This document shows, piece by piece, positions 1 through 11,888 of a stretch of 64,000 nucleotides of DNA. This DNA is from Saccopteryx bilineata (Eukaryota > Chordata > Mammalia > Chiroptera > Emballonuridae), in contig NC_089492.1 of the NCBI RefSeq assembly GCF_036850765.1, positions 74,473,982 to 74,537,981 on the forward strand, written 5' to 3'. The translations under genes were made by a program, and so were the position numbers. The notes below the pieces were generated by a model. That model searched no databases. It was not told where the DNA came from and saw only the letters and a list, made by a program, of their open reading frames with translations. The first letter of the stretch is position 1, and the number at the start of each line of letters is the position of its first letter.

Positions 1-3000
1 CATTTGCGTGAAATACTTTTTTCCATCCCTTCACTTTTAGTTTATATGTATCTTTTGTTCTGAGGTGGGTCTCTTGTAATGAGCATATGTACAGTTCCTA
101 TTTTATTATCCATGCAGCTACACTATGTCTTTTGATTGGGGCATTTAATCCACTTACATTTAAGTTTGTTATTGATATGTAGTTGTTTATCACCATTTTA
201 TAATTTAAATCTAGAGTTCTCTTTTTTTAGATTTTTTTTTCTTTGCTTTTTTTTTCATCAAGCCCCTTAACATTTCTTGCAGTACTGGTTTGGTTGTAAT
301 GAATTCCTTGATGGATTATTTTTTCTTTTTTTTCTGGGAAGCTTTTTATTTCTTCTTCAATTTTAAATATAGCCTTGCTGGATAAAGAAGTCTTGGTTGT
401 AGGGTCTTTCTTTGCATCACTTTGAATATTTCTTGCCAATTCCTTCTGGTCTCAAGTGTTTCTGTTGAGAAGTTGGATATCATCCTTATGGGGGATCCTC
501 TGTAGGTAATTAACTGCTTCTCTCTTCCAGCTTTTAATATTTTTATTTGTTTCTTAGCTTTGACACTTTAATTATGATGTACCTTGGTGTAGGCTTCCTT
601 GGGTTCCTCTTTACTAGGACTCTCTGTCCTTCTTGAACTTGTGTGACTTTTTCCTTCTTCAATTTAGGAAAGTTTTCAGCTCTGATTTCTTCAAACAGGC
701 TCTATATCACTTGTTCATTCTCTTCATCTTCAGGAACCCCTATGATGCAGATGTTCTTTCTCTTCATGTTGTCACAGAGTTCTCCTAAAATTTCTTCAGA
801 CTCTTTGAGCCTCTTTTCTTTTTGCCGCTCTGCTTTTGTGCTTCTGTTTATCTTGTCTGATACATCACTGATTTGAATCTCTGCTTCACCCAGCCCGTTG
901 ATTTCTTCTATTGCAGATTTCATTTCTGATATTGTATTTGTCATTTCTGACTGGTTCTTTTTTTATGATTTCAATGTTCTTTTTGATGCTTGCTATCTCT
1001 TTATTTTGGTGCTTATTGTGCCTATACATTGTTGCTCTAAGATCATTGAGCATCTCAAAATCATTGTTTTAAACTCTGCATCTGGTAGTTTGGTTACTTC
1101 AATCATTCCATTCTTTTTCTGGGGATTTCTCTTTGATTTATTTGGGTCACATTTCTTTGTCTACCCATTTTGTTTATGTAAAGGCTCCTCCTTTGTGTGT
1201 ACTGGTTGTATAGCTAGCTGAGTCTAGGATTGGTGTTATCTGCCACCAACTAGCAGTTCTGTTGCTTCTATATCTTCTTAGGTTGGTGTCAGCTGTTGTT
1301 TGTAATCTGCTATGGGCTACTTGTCTGTGGCTACTGCTCTTTTTGCTGTTTGTGTCTTTGCCTGGGTAGTGTGGAAGGGGCCCACATGTGTATATGGATC
1401 AGCTTCCTCCTGCTTAGAGCTGACAGGAGCTCCAAAATGACTCCAATCTATGTAAGATTTGTCTCCACTTATCAGCTGCTCCACTTCCTCTTGCATCTCA
1501 TCCCAGAGTCTTCTGTAGAAAGACTGTAGTGTGGGCCCAGACTGGCTTCACCCAACCAATCCCTCTACAGGTTGCAAGCATTTTGGGTTAGGGCTGATGA
1601 GATTGGGAATACAACATTGGGACACCTCCTTCGGGGTGTCTTTTGGTCAGTAGTTCAGTACATGGATTGTGGCCCATACTCCAGAGCCTAATCCCTCAGC
1701 CACTGATGGGTACTCAAATTCTATTTCTCCCCTAGGTGAATAGCTGGTTCAGTTTGAGTGGGACTGACAGTTCCCGCTGCAGAAATTCTTATAGCTAATG
1801 AGACCCTGGTCTCAGGGAGGAAGACTGAGAGAGTCTTCTCCTGGGTCTGACTGTGCCCCCCAGAAAGTGGCTATGCCCTTTGACCAGATCTAACAATAGG
1901 CTCACAGGGACTCACACTTTGAATGTTCATTTTCAAAGCCTCTCTTCTTTCCCCCTTTAGAGTCTGTCCCAGCAGGTTAGGATATCCAGCACCCAGGCCA
2001 GCTGACTGTGTAGCTCCACCCTATTCAATGCACATGAGCCACTATACCGGTGTTGATCAGAGAGAGCAGAACTCACCTCAGCTGGGCTAGGTGTGAGGAG
2101 CCCTTCATTAGGATACCACTCTAGCAAGGTTTGTTAGGTCCTGAACCAATGCTCTCTGCAGCTGGCCACTTGGTGTACCATCCCTGTGCATCTCTGGCAG
2201 AAAACTGGCACAGACCAGGGAGAGACATTACACATGACTGGCCCTCAGCAAACTTCTTGAAGCTACAAGCAATTCAGAATTTGTGGCTGCCTCTGCTGGG
2301 CCCAGCTGCACATTAAAATACCAGCTGCACACCTAGGCTGGCTTCTACCCACACTATCCTGGGGTAAAGTCTGCTTAAAAGGCCAAGGTTCCCTGAGTCC
2401 TTTCTTCTGCAGCCTCTGTCTGCTGGTTGCTTCTTGTTCTCCAGAGTCTAGAGCCTGCAGCAATTTATGGATTAGGAATGATGGTGGGTGTGGTTCCACC
2501 CCTCAGCTCCAGGTTTCAGTCTATCCAGAGTTTTTTCACAGACCTCAGCAGGGTTTGGCTCTAGGAGTCTGGTGGATGTGGCCTCTGAGACTCAGAGGTG
2601 TAGTCTGCCTGCCCACAGTTTCAACTGAGTCTCCTGTGAGATAGAAGCTCCAGTCACAGACTCAGGAGAGTGTGGGGTGTAGCTCTGGCTCAACACCAGA
2701 AAACTGAGTCACTGATGCACCCCATTTCCAGGCCTTTCAGAATGACATTTTGTCCTAATTGGAGCAAGAGAGACTCCTGAGGGTGGAGCAGTTACTTTTC
2801 CCCAGGCTGATGCCACTCTGAGGGGATGCTCCACCCAAGAAAGATGGTGACTGCAGTACTGGAGAATGACTCAGCATAGGGGTTAGGGTGGCTGTCCCCA
2901 AGCCTGTCTTTCCTTGGGCCTCCAACTTTACAATTTCTTCATGCAACTCCAGTCCTCTCAGCTCTTCCTGGAACCCAGAAAAGTGGCTGTGAATGAGATT

Positions 3001-3200
3001 TTCTGTACGGGCCCTTTAAGACGGAGTCTGAGTCTCAGAAAGCTGTCTCTCTCGCAGATAGAAACTGGCTCTTTTCATTGCCAAATTCTGTCTGGCACGT
3101 TTTCTGGGCTCTGGGGCTCTAGGATGGGGCTCCAGGCTTGGTGTTGAGTACCCACCTCTTAGGGTGACCCTCCCACAGTGAGAGTCTCTCTTGGAATATG
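1..3200 (-). mobile_element. Old LINE-1, antisense, 5' portion (ORF2 start, ORF1, 5' UTR)
   Basis: Read on the minus strand this is an L1 running out of the window at position 1. Bases 1-170 encode the first part of an ORF2 endonuclease (words such as LQETHL are visible in the reverse complement). Bases about 260-1168 hold a decayed ORF1. The rest to about 3200 is a long 5' UTR without useful frames. It is much more diverged than the L1s at 4.1 and 23.5 kb, so it belongs to an older family. The right boundary is approximate because the 5' UTR grades into A-rich DNA. No target duplication can be assessed because the 3' end is outside the window. Confidence 0.85.
260..1168 (-). pseudogene. Decayed L1 ORF1 (RNA-binding protein) remnant
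   Basis: L1 ORF1 encodes the trimeric nucleic-acid chaperone that coats L1 RNA. In the reverse complement a start codon near 1168 opens MGRQRNV; a KLPDAEFKTMILR segment follows after a frame change, then a charged coiled-coil-like stretch (MTNTISEMKSAIEEI, starting at 944). The RRM entry word RKNICIIGVPEDEE follows near 760, and a C-terminal piece with KIEEEIKSFPEKKEK lies near 330. The frame is broken several times and part of the C-terminal domain is missing, so it cannot be translated as one protein. The order of pieces matches the L1 ORF1 plan. Confidence 0.8.
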
Positions 3201-3329
3201 AAGAGTAACATATCTGTGTATCCCTAGAATTTTGGTAGCATAAATTTAAAATATATTCTGCTGAGTCACGATGTATTTGGTATGACCTAGAATGATGGTT
3301 ATGAAAATAACTAAAAAATGTAAACATAT

Positions 3330-4110
3330 ATGGAAATCCTTAAAGGAGTTAAAGTGTTACACTGGGAAATATTTACTATGCAAAAGAAAGCAGTGAAACA
3401 TGAATAGAGAAAGAGGAAATAAAAAAGTTAAAATCACCTAAACCTATATAACAATAATAACATTTAATGTTAATGGTTAAACAAGTAACTCAAAAGACTG
3501 AGACTGTCAAATAGCATTAAAAAAATTAGATGCCACTATATGCATTATATAGGAGGAACATTGGAATAAAAAATACAAATATGGCTTGACCAGGTGGTGG
3601 CGCAGTGGATTGAGCACCAGACTGGGATACAGAGGAACCAGGTTTAAATTCCCAAGTTTGCTGTCTTGAGTGTGGGCTCATGAGCTTGAGCATGGGGTTG
3701 CTGGCTTGAGCATGGGATTATAAACATGACCCTACAGTTGCTTACTTGAGCCTAAAGCTTGCTGTCTTGAAGCCCAAGGTCACTGGCTGGAGCCCAAGGT
3801 TGCTGGTATGAGCAAGGGGTCATTTGCTCTGTTGGAGGCCCCCAGTCAAGGCACATATGAGAAAGCAATCATTGAACAACTAAGGTGCTGCAATGAAGAA
3901 TTGATGCTTCTCATCTCTCTCCCTTCCCGTCTGTCCCTATCTGTCCCTCTCTCTGACTCTCTCTCTGTCCCTGTCAAAAAAGAAATGCAAATATGTTCAA
4001 AGCAAAAGAATAGATTGTCTAACCACTATGCTGTACACCTGAAATTAATACAAAATTATACTAACTGTAAAGTGTAATTGAAAAATTATGTATATGATGT
4101 TTAACATCTG
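3330..4110 (+). mobile_element. Old sense L1 remnant, split by a SINE
   Basis: Bases 3330-3570 resemble the L1 inter-ORF region and the start of ORF2: a run with AACATTTAATGTTAATGG is followed by a segment equivalent to the endonuclease N-terminus. After the SINE at 3584-3982, bases about 4010-4090 resemble an L1 3' end (a TGTACACCTGAAATTAATAC word followed by an A-rich end). Most of ORF2 is deleted. Assigned by recognition of the words, not by alignment. Confidence 0.55.
3584..3982 (+). mobile_element. tRNA-derived bat SINE, GCCTGACCAGG type
   Basis: The head GCTTGACCAGGTGGTGGCGC is a tRNA-derived RNA polymerase III promoter region, followed by the body with GGCACATATGAGAAAGCAAT and a CT-rich tail ending in A. 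The flanks carry a 13-bp target duplication, AAATACAAATATG at 3571-3583 and AAATGCAAATATG at 3983-3995 (one mismatch). It is inserted in an old L1 remnant. Confidence 0.92.
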
Positions 4111-4125
4111 AAAAAATTGATAAGT
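4111..4125 (+). repeat. Left 15-bp target-site duplication of the L1 array
   Basis: The word AAAAAATTGATAAGT is repeated perfectly at 12899-12913, immediately after the last L1 poly(A). It marks the whole 4126-12898 block as one target site. Confidence 0.93.
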
Positions 4126-6470
4126 TGGAGTGACGTCACGGAAATGGCGCCGTGAGAAGCGCGTCCGACAGCTCTTCCCTAAATGACAACAAATTTATCA
4201 ACTAGAAACAGAAAAATTTATCCTCGGAGCATTCCGGAGTTCCACACAAACTGAAAGCAAAAGGACTGTTATCACTTGAATCTGAGAGACGAGGGTGTGG
4301 AGGAAGCTACCGCAGCAGCGACGCTCATTCAAGCCGCGAGGGAGTGCGCCTGCGGTGAGTCAGCCCATATACTTGGGAACCGCTAGCCGCCGCGAGTGGC
4401 CGACGCGAGCCGCCACCGCGAGCGGCCACCAGGAGCAGCCGCGCGCGCCCGGTCCGGTTGAGCACCGCTGACGTTCCCAGCGGCCCGCACACTGCGAGTG
4501 GGGGTCGCTGGCCACCGGTGCCCGGAGTGCACCATTCGCGCGCGTGCCTTGGGCATTCCATGCGCCCAGGGTGCCCTGCTGGCCCGCACACCCAGGGGGC
4601 TCCATTATCCTGCGCCTGGTGCGGTCCAGCCGCCAGCGGCGGGGCGAGCAGGAGAGGCTTGGGAGATTCTCTCTGTGGGTGGGGCACCTCACCCAGCCAT
4701 TCAAGCTAACAATCAAGCGTTGGGAGAGGGGTGCGCGCAGGCAGCCTAAAATACCTTCGGAAGCACAGCTGCGACCCAATCACTGAAATTAGCTTAACCC
4801 ATAAAATCTGCGCACCCTCGGTTCTAATTGATAAGATCTCTCTCAGTTCAGCGATCCAAGACAAGAGGCGTGATATTTTTTAGTGCCTCTCGCTAAAGGG
4901 GCGGGGGCAACTTCTGATTGATAGAGCCTCCATATTCAGGGATAAACGCTAACAAGAAGGACTTGGCAGATAATAAGGTCTATACTACACTAGTCGTAAG
5001 TAGAGACAAGTGCCTCTTCTTCCCTGCAAAAACAGGCTATAAAGTGTGGAAAGCCTGGGTTGAGAGGTCCAACTAAATGATAGGCGCTGAACAGTCACCT
5101 TGACAACAATTGACTCCCACCCCCGCCTGATTACACTGGAGGCCCTGACTCTCAGAGCCTTTCCCAAAGCCTTGCACTGAGTGGGGATAGAGTGGGGATT
5201 TCCCAGCTCTTTGAGCCTCTTACTCCCCAGGCAGAAGCAGTTGCAGCCTTATAGCTGGATCACCAGGCTGCTAATTCAGAAAGGGGGGACTAGGAGAGAG
5301 AATCCAGGAAAGCAAACTCTCTCATCGTTGGACCCTGCAAACGCCAACAAGCCTTTACTTCCAGCAAGACTAAAGCCAATTATATGACATTGCCATAGAA
5401 TCCCATCAACTGCAAATCCCTACCTAAGAGTGACACAGGGGCAGAGCCTGGGGTACAGAGTCACCGACTAGGAAGAGGGAGAGAAAAGAAAAAGGAAGAA
5501 GTTAACCTCTCAAAATCAAGAAAAACCCACAGACTTTACAACTTGACCCACTAATTTGTTGTTGTTGTTGTTTGTTTCTTCTATCTTTTTGCCTTTATTT
5601 CCTCCACCTCGGTCCTTCTATTCTCTGCCCATCTTATGCTTCCCCTTTCTTGAACTACACTACCCATGAGTGTTGCATTTTATTTTTCTTCTTCATCCTC
5701 ACCCTCCTTTAAGGTTATACTCCAAAACACTTAACTCTCACTCTCTTCTCTTTTGTTTTTTTTTGTTTTTTTTTTGTCTTGCTTTATTTTGTTTTTTTCT
5801 CCTCCTATTTTATTTCTTCCTTCGTTTTTCTCTTTTTCTTATTTTTTCCTTTCTATTCATTTTTTCTTTTGTCATTTTACTTTCCTCCCATATAATCCTC
5901 AATCATGAACAAATTAGTTAATTTGGGACTCAAGGCTTTTTTTTGGCTTTATTTCTCTTTTTTGCTTTTGTTTTTATGTTTTTTTCTCTTGTTTGTTTAT
6001 TTTTGTGGCATTTTGGGTCCTCCCAACCCAAGGTCTCCATTGTATTTAGTCTTCGCTCCACTTAATACAACAGATTTTTACTTATTATTTTTATTTTTTC
6101 TTCTTTATTATTCTTTTTTGGTCCTTTTTTCTGATTCCCTCTTATCCCTCTCATTATATCTCTTAGTTGACCATCACTTACAAGCAAATCATCTTATGCT
6201 TGTCTAAGATTTTCTTCCTCTTTTTTTTTTTTGCATTTAGTAGGTACCTACTCCCTTTTTTTTGCCCCTTGAACCCTTCACCCCAAATCAGGTCCTCCAT
6301 TATAGGCACGATATTTCCCTGAGGAGGGGAGAGGAGGGAAAGAGAAGAGAGAAAAAAAGGGGGAAATAATAAATTATTACTGTTTTTTTTTGTGGGGTGT
6401 TTTACCCTTTTTTTTTTTCTTTTTACTCTTTATTAATTCTAATTAGTGCTATCAATAAGACCACCCTCAG
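4126..6470 (+). promoter_or_regulatory. L1 5' UTR with CRE-like and YY1-like start, then a pyrimidine-rich tract
   Basis: The first 30 bases carry TGACGTCA (4131-4138, a palindromic CRE/ATF word) and AAATGGCGCC (4142-4151, YY1-like). YY1 near the 5' end is established for human L1 transcription start selection. Bases 4310-4700 are GC- and CpG-rich. Bases 5180-5520 match the equivalent part of the 23.5-kb L1. Bases 5555-6430 are strongly T/C-rich on the sense strand. Regulatory roles are inferred from motif identity and position only. Confidence 0.7.
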
Positions 6471-7508
6471 ATGCCGATAAGAAAGAGGAAATCGAATATT
6501 ATGGATACAAAAGAAAGAGAGGTAACACAAATAGATGTGGAAAAATCTATGGAGAAAAGACTTAACATATTGGAAGCCTTGGAGCTAAATGACAGAGAAT
6601 TTAAAATAGAAATCTTAAAAATACTCAGAGATATACAAGAAAACACAGAAAGGCAATTTAGGGAGTTCAGAAAACAACTCCATGAACACAAAGAATATAT
6701 GTCCAAGGAAATTGAAACTATAAAAACAAATTAAACAGAAATGAAAAACTCAATTCACGAGCTGAAAAACGAGGTAACAAGCTTAGCTAACAGAACAGCC
6801 CAGATTGAAGATAAGATTAGTGAAATAGAAGACAAACAACTTGAGGCACAACAGAGAGAAGAAGAAAGAGACTCAAAAATAATAAAAAACGAGAAAGCCC
6901 TACAGGAATCGTCTGACTCCATCAGAAAGAATAACATAAGAATAATAGGTATATCAGAGGGAGAAGATACACAAAATGGAATGGAGAATATACTCAAACA
7001 AATAATAGATGAGAACTTCCCAAGCCAGTGGAAGGAACTAAAGCCTCAAATTCAAGAAGCAAACAGAACACCGAGTTTTCTTAACCACAACAAACCCACT
7101 CCAAGGCACATCATAATGAAGATGACACAAACCAATGACAAAGAAAAAATTCTCAAGGCAGCCAGGGAAAAGAAGAGTACAACATATAAAGGAAGGCCTA
7201 TTAGATTATCATCAGATTTCTCAGAAGAAACTCTACAAGCTAGAAGAGAGTGGACCCCAATATTTAAAGCCCTGAAAGAGAGGAACTTTCAGCCAAGAAT
7301 ACTATACCCATCAAAGCTATCCTTCAAGTATGAAGGAGATATAAAAACATTCACAAATACAGAAAAGATGAGAGAATTTATCAACAGAAAGCCCCCACTC
7401 CAGGAAATACTAAGGGGGGTTTTCCAACCAGATTCAAAGAACAAAAGAAAACAAAACCACAAGAAACAGCTCCACCAAGAACACAATAAAACCAAACTTA
7501 AACTGTGA
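6471..7508 (+). pseudogene. L1 ORF1 with a single nonsense codon
   Basis: ORF1 protein is the trimeric L1 RNA chaperone. The frame has 345 codons from ATG 6471 to TGA 7506-7508, close to the roughly 340 residues of mammalian ORF1p. The N-terminal part is a charged coiled coil (residues about 30-140). The RRM begins with RKNNIRIIGISEGED, and the C-terminal domain contains RREWTPIFKALKERNFQPRI. The frame is interrupted once, by TAA at 6732-6734. The second L1 has CAA at this position, so a single C-to-T change is the simplest cause. A reinitiating product from ATG 6741 would lack part of the coiled coil. Confidence 0.93.
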
Positions 7509-7791
7509 CAACAAAGGAAAAAAAGGGGGGAGAGGATGGAGATTAAAAGTAGCAAAGGATGATGAATTGCAGAAATACTTATAAGATAGGGTACTACAAT
7601 GAATATGGTAGGTACCCTTTTCATTACTTAATGGTAACCACCCTTAAAAAAACCACCACAAAAACACTTGACTTAAAAAAGGTAGCAACAGAGGAAAGAA
7701 GTATGGAACACAAACAAACAAAAACAAATGATAGAAAAACAAAAGAGAATAATCAAACTAGATACAAAACTAACAGAAAGCAATTTATAAA

Positions 7792-10700
7792 ATGGCAGTA
7801 GGGAACCCACAAGTGTCAATAATTACACTAAATGTAAATGGATTAAACTTACCAATAAAAAGACACAGAGTAGCAGAATGGATTAAAAAAGAAAATCCAA
7901 CTATATGCTGCCTACAAGAAACACATCTAAGCAACAAGGATAAAAACAAATTCAAAGTGAAAGGCTGGAAAACAATACTCCAAGCAAACAACACCCAAAA
8001 AAAAGCAGGTGTAGCAATACTCATATCTGATAATGCTGACTACAAGACAGAAAAAGTACTCAGAGACAAAAATGGTCATTTCATAATGATTAGGGGGAAG
8101 TTGAATCAAGAAGACATAACAATCCTTAATATATATGCACCAAACCAAGGAGCACCAAAATATATAAGACAGCTACTTATTGACCTTAAAACAAAAACTA
8201 ACAAAAATACAATCATACTTGGAGACCTCAATACACCGCTGACGGCTCTAGATCGGTCATCCAAACAGAGAATCAATAAAGATATAGTGGCCTTAAACGA
8301 AATACTAGAACACCTGGATATGATAGACATCTACAGGACACTTCATCCCAAAGCGACAGAGTATACATTTTTCTCTAGTGTACATGGAACATTCTCAAGA
8401 ATTGACCATATGTTGGGCCACAAAGACAATATCAGCAAATTTAGAAAAATTGAAATTGTACCAAGCATATTTTCTGATCATAAAGCCTTGAAACTAGAAT
8501 TCAACTGCAAAAAAGAGGGGGAAAAACCCACAAAAATGTGGAAACTAAACAACATACTTCTAAAAAATGAATGGGTCAAAGAAGAAATAAGCGCAGAAAT
8601 CAAAAGATATATACAGACAAATGAAAATGAAAATACGACATATCAGAATCTCTGGGATGCAGCAAAAGCAGTAATAAGAGGAAAGTTCATATCACTTCAG
8701 GCCTATATGAACAAACAAGAGAGAGCCGAAGTAAACCACTTAACTTCATACCTTAAGGAACTAGAAAAAGAAGAACAAAGACAACCCAAAACCAGCCGAA
8801 GAAAGGAGATAATAAAAATCAGAGCAGAAATAAATGAAATAGAGAACAGAAAAACTATAGAAAAAATCAATAAAACAAGGAGCTGGTTCTTTGAAAAGAT
8901 CAACAAAATTGACAAACCCTTGGCAAGACTCACCAAGGAAAAAAGACACAGGACTCAAATAAATAAAATCCAAAATGAAAGAGGAGAGATCACCACAGAC
9001 ATCATAGAAATACAAAGAATTATTGTAGAATACTATGAAAAATTATACGCCACCAAATACAACAATCTAGAAGAAATGGATAAATTCCTAGAACAATACA
9101 ACCTTCCCAGACTGAGTCATGAAGAAGCAGAAAGCCTAAACAGACCAATCAGCAGGGAGGAAATAGAAAAAACTATTAAAAACCTCCCCAAAAATAAAGA
9201 TCCAGGCCCAGACGGTTATACTAGTGAATTCTATCAAACATTCAAAGAAGACTTGGTTCCTATTCTACTCAAAGTCTTCCAAAAAATTGAAGAAGAAGCA
9301 ATACTTCCAAACACATTTTATGAGGCCAACATAACCCTCATACCAAAACCTGGCAAGGATGGCACAAAGAAAGAAAACTACAGACCAGTATCTCTAATGA
9401 ATACAGATGCTAAAATACTAAACAAAATACTGGCAAACCGAATACAACAACATATTAAAAAAATAATACATCATGATCAAGTGGGATTCATCCCAGAATC
9501 TCAAGGATGGTTCAACATATGCAAAACGGTTAACGTAATACACCATATCAACAAAACAAAGAACAAAAACCACATGATCTTATCAATAGATGCAGAGAAG
9601 GCTTTTGATAAAATACAACACAATTTTATGTTTAAGACTCTCAACAAAATGGGTATAGAAGGAAAATATCTCAACATGATAAAGGCCATATATGATAAAC
9701 CATCAGCCAACATCCTATTAAACGGCATAAAACTGAGGACTTTCTACCTTAAATCAGGAACAAGACAGGGTTGTCCACTCTCTCCACTCTTATTCAACGT
9801 GGTGCTAGAAGTTCTGGCCAGAGCAATCAGACAAGACAAAGAAATAAAAGGCATCCATATCAGAAAAGAAGAAGTAAAGCTATCACTTTTTGCTGACGAT
9901 ATGATCCTATACATCGAAAACCCGAAGGACTCCACAAAAAGATTATTAGAAACAATAAACCAATACAGTAAGGTCGCAGGATACAAAATTAACATACAAA
10001 AGTCCATAGCCTTTCTATATGCCAACAATGAAATATTAGAAAACGAACTCAAAAAAATAATCCCCTTCACGATTGCAACAAAAAAAATAAAATACCTAGG
10101 AATAAACATAACAAAGAACGTAAAGGACCTATATAATGAAAATTACAAAGCATTGTTAAGGGAAATCGAAAAAGATACAATGAAATGGAAAAATATTCCT
10201 TGTTCTTGGATAGGAAGAATAAATATAATCAAAATGGCCATATTACCCAAAGCAATATACAAATTTAATGCAATTTCCATCAAAATCCCTATGAGATTTT
10301 TTAAAGAAATGGAACAAAAAATCATCAGATTTATATGGAACTATAAAAAACCCCGAATAGCCAAAACAATCCTAAGGAAAAAGAATGAAGCTGGGGGCAT
10401 TACAATACCTGACTTTATATTATAGGGCCACGATAATCAAAACAGCATGGTATTGGCAGAAAAATAGACACTCAGACCAATGGAACAGAATAGAAAGCCC
10501 AGAAATAAAACCACATATATATGGTCAAATAATTTTTGATAAAGGGGCCAACAACACACAATGGAGAAAAGAAAGCCTCTTCAACAAATGGTGTTGGGAA
10601 AACTGGAAAGATACATGCAAAAGAATGAAACTCGACTACAGCCTGTCCCCGTGTACTAAAATTAATTCAAAATGGATCAAAGACCTAAATATAAGATCTG

Positions 10701-11614
10701 AAACAATAAAGTACATAGAAGAAGACATAGGTACTAAAATCATGGACCTGGGATTTAAAGAACATTTTATGAACTTGACTCCAATGGCAAGAGAAGTGAA
10801 GGCAAAGATAAATGAATGGGACTACATCAGAATTAAAAGTTTTTGCTCAGCAAGAGAAACTGATATCAAAATAAAAAGACAGCCAACTATATGGGAACTG
10901 ATATTTTCAAACGACAGCTCAGATAAGGGCCTAATATCCAAAATTTACAAAGAACTCATAAAACTCAACAACAAACAAACAAACAATCCAATAAAAAAAT
11001 GGGAAGAGGACATGAACAGACACTTCTCCCAGGAAGAGATACAAATGGCCAACAGATATATGAAAAGATGCTCAGCTTCATTAGTTATTAGAGAAATGCA
11101 AATCAAAACTACAATGAGATACCACCTCACCCCTGTTAGATTAGCTATTATCAACAAGACGGGTAATAGCAAATGTTGGAGAGGCTATGGAGAAAAAGGA
11201 ACCCTCATTCACTGTTGGTGGGACTGTAAAGTAGTACAACCATTATGGAGGAAAGTATGGTGGTTCCTCAAAAAACTGCAAATAGAACTACCTTATGACC
11301 CAGCAATCCCTCTACTGGGTATATACCCCAAAACCTCAGAAACATTGATACGTGAAGACACATGTAGCCCCATGTTCATTGCAGCACTGTTCACAGTGGC
11401 CAAGACATGGAAACAACCAAAAAGCCCTTCAATAGAAGACTGGATAAGGAAGATGTGGCACATATACACTATGGAATACTACTCAGCCATAAGAAATGAT
11501 GACATCAGATCATTTACAGCAAAATGGTGGGATCTTGATAACATTATAAGGAGTGAAATAAGCAAATCAGAAAAAAACAAGAACTACATGATTCCATACA
11601 TTGGTGGAACATAA
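7792..11614 (+). pseudogene. L1 ORF2 (endonuclease/reverse transcriptase) with one late frameshift
   Basis: ORF2p nicks target DNA and reverse-transcribes L1 and SINE RNA. From ATG 7792 the endonuclease shows N14 (TLNVNGLN), E43 (CCLQETH), a GDLNTPL segment and a SDHKAL segment. The reverse transcriptase carries FADD at residues 700-703 (9889-9900). The first frame of 877 codons ends at TAG 10423-10425. Compared with the second L1, CAAAC is missing after CCTGACTT near 10409-10418, a 5-nt deletion. The remainder continues in another frame to TAA 11612-11614. Restoring five bases gives 1275 codons, the typical L1 ORF2 length. The catalytic domains lie upstream of the lesion; the lost part is the C-terminal Cys-rich region, in which Tyr also replaces the second Cys (11186-11188). 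Confidence 0.95.
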
Positions 11615-11888
11615 AAATGAGACTAAGAGACATGGACAAGAGAGTGGTGGTTACCAAGGGTGGGGGGGGAGGGAGGACATGGGAGGGAGGGAGGGAGAGA
11701 GTTAGGGGGAGGTGGAGGGGCACAGAGAACTAGATAGAGGGTGACGGAGGACAATCTGACTTTGGGCGAGGGGTTTGCAACATAATTTGATGACAAAATA
11801 ACCTAGACATGTTTTCTTTGAATATATGTACCCTGATTTATTAATGTCATCCCATTACCATTAATAAAAATTTATAAAAAAAAAAAAT
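11615..11888 (+). other. L1 3' UTR with G-rich polypurine tract and poly(A)
   Basis: After the ORF2 stop, 11656-11740 is a polypurine run with many G-tracts (for example GGGTGGGGGGGGAGGGAGG), the sort of sequence that forms a G-quadruplex and is typical of mammalian L1 3' UTRs. It ends in AATAAAAATTTATAAAA and a poly(A). The same tract recurs at 12678-12760 in the duplicated tail. Confidence 0.85.

Larger units (their letters stand above)
4126..11888 (+). mobile_element. Full-length, nearly intact LINE-1
   Basis: A complete L1: 5' UTR 4126-6470, ORF1 6471-7508, inter-ORF spacer, ORF2 7792-11614, 3' UTR and poly(A) to about 11888. The length of about 7.8 kb exceeds the usual 6-7 kb because of a 2.3-kb 5' UTR. 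Only two disabling lesions are evident: one nonsense codon in ORF1 and a 5-nt deletion late in ORF2. The 5' end begins with TGGAGTGACGTCACGG directly after the target duplication, so it is not 5'-truncated. Few lesions imply recent insertion. A second 3' end follows the poly(A). Confidence 0.95.

Noticed and set aside
898..1529. Plus-strand frames of 107 and 77 codons
   Set aside because: They are the complement of an old L1 ORF1 and 5' UTR; hydrophobic composition is a shadow effect.
5670..6207. Phe/Leu-rich frames resembling membrane proteins
   Set aside because: They are translations of the pyrimidine-rich L1 5' UTR; the hydrophobicity comes from TTT/CTT codons.
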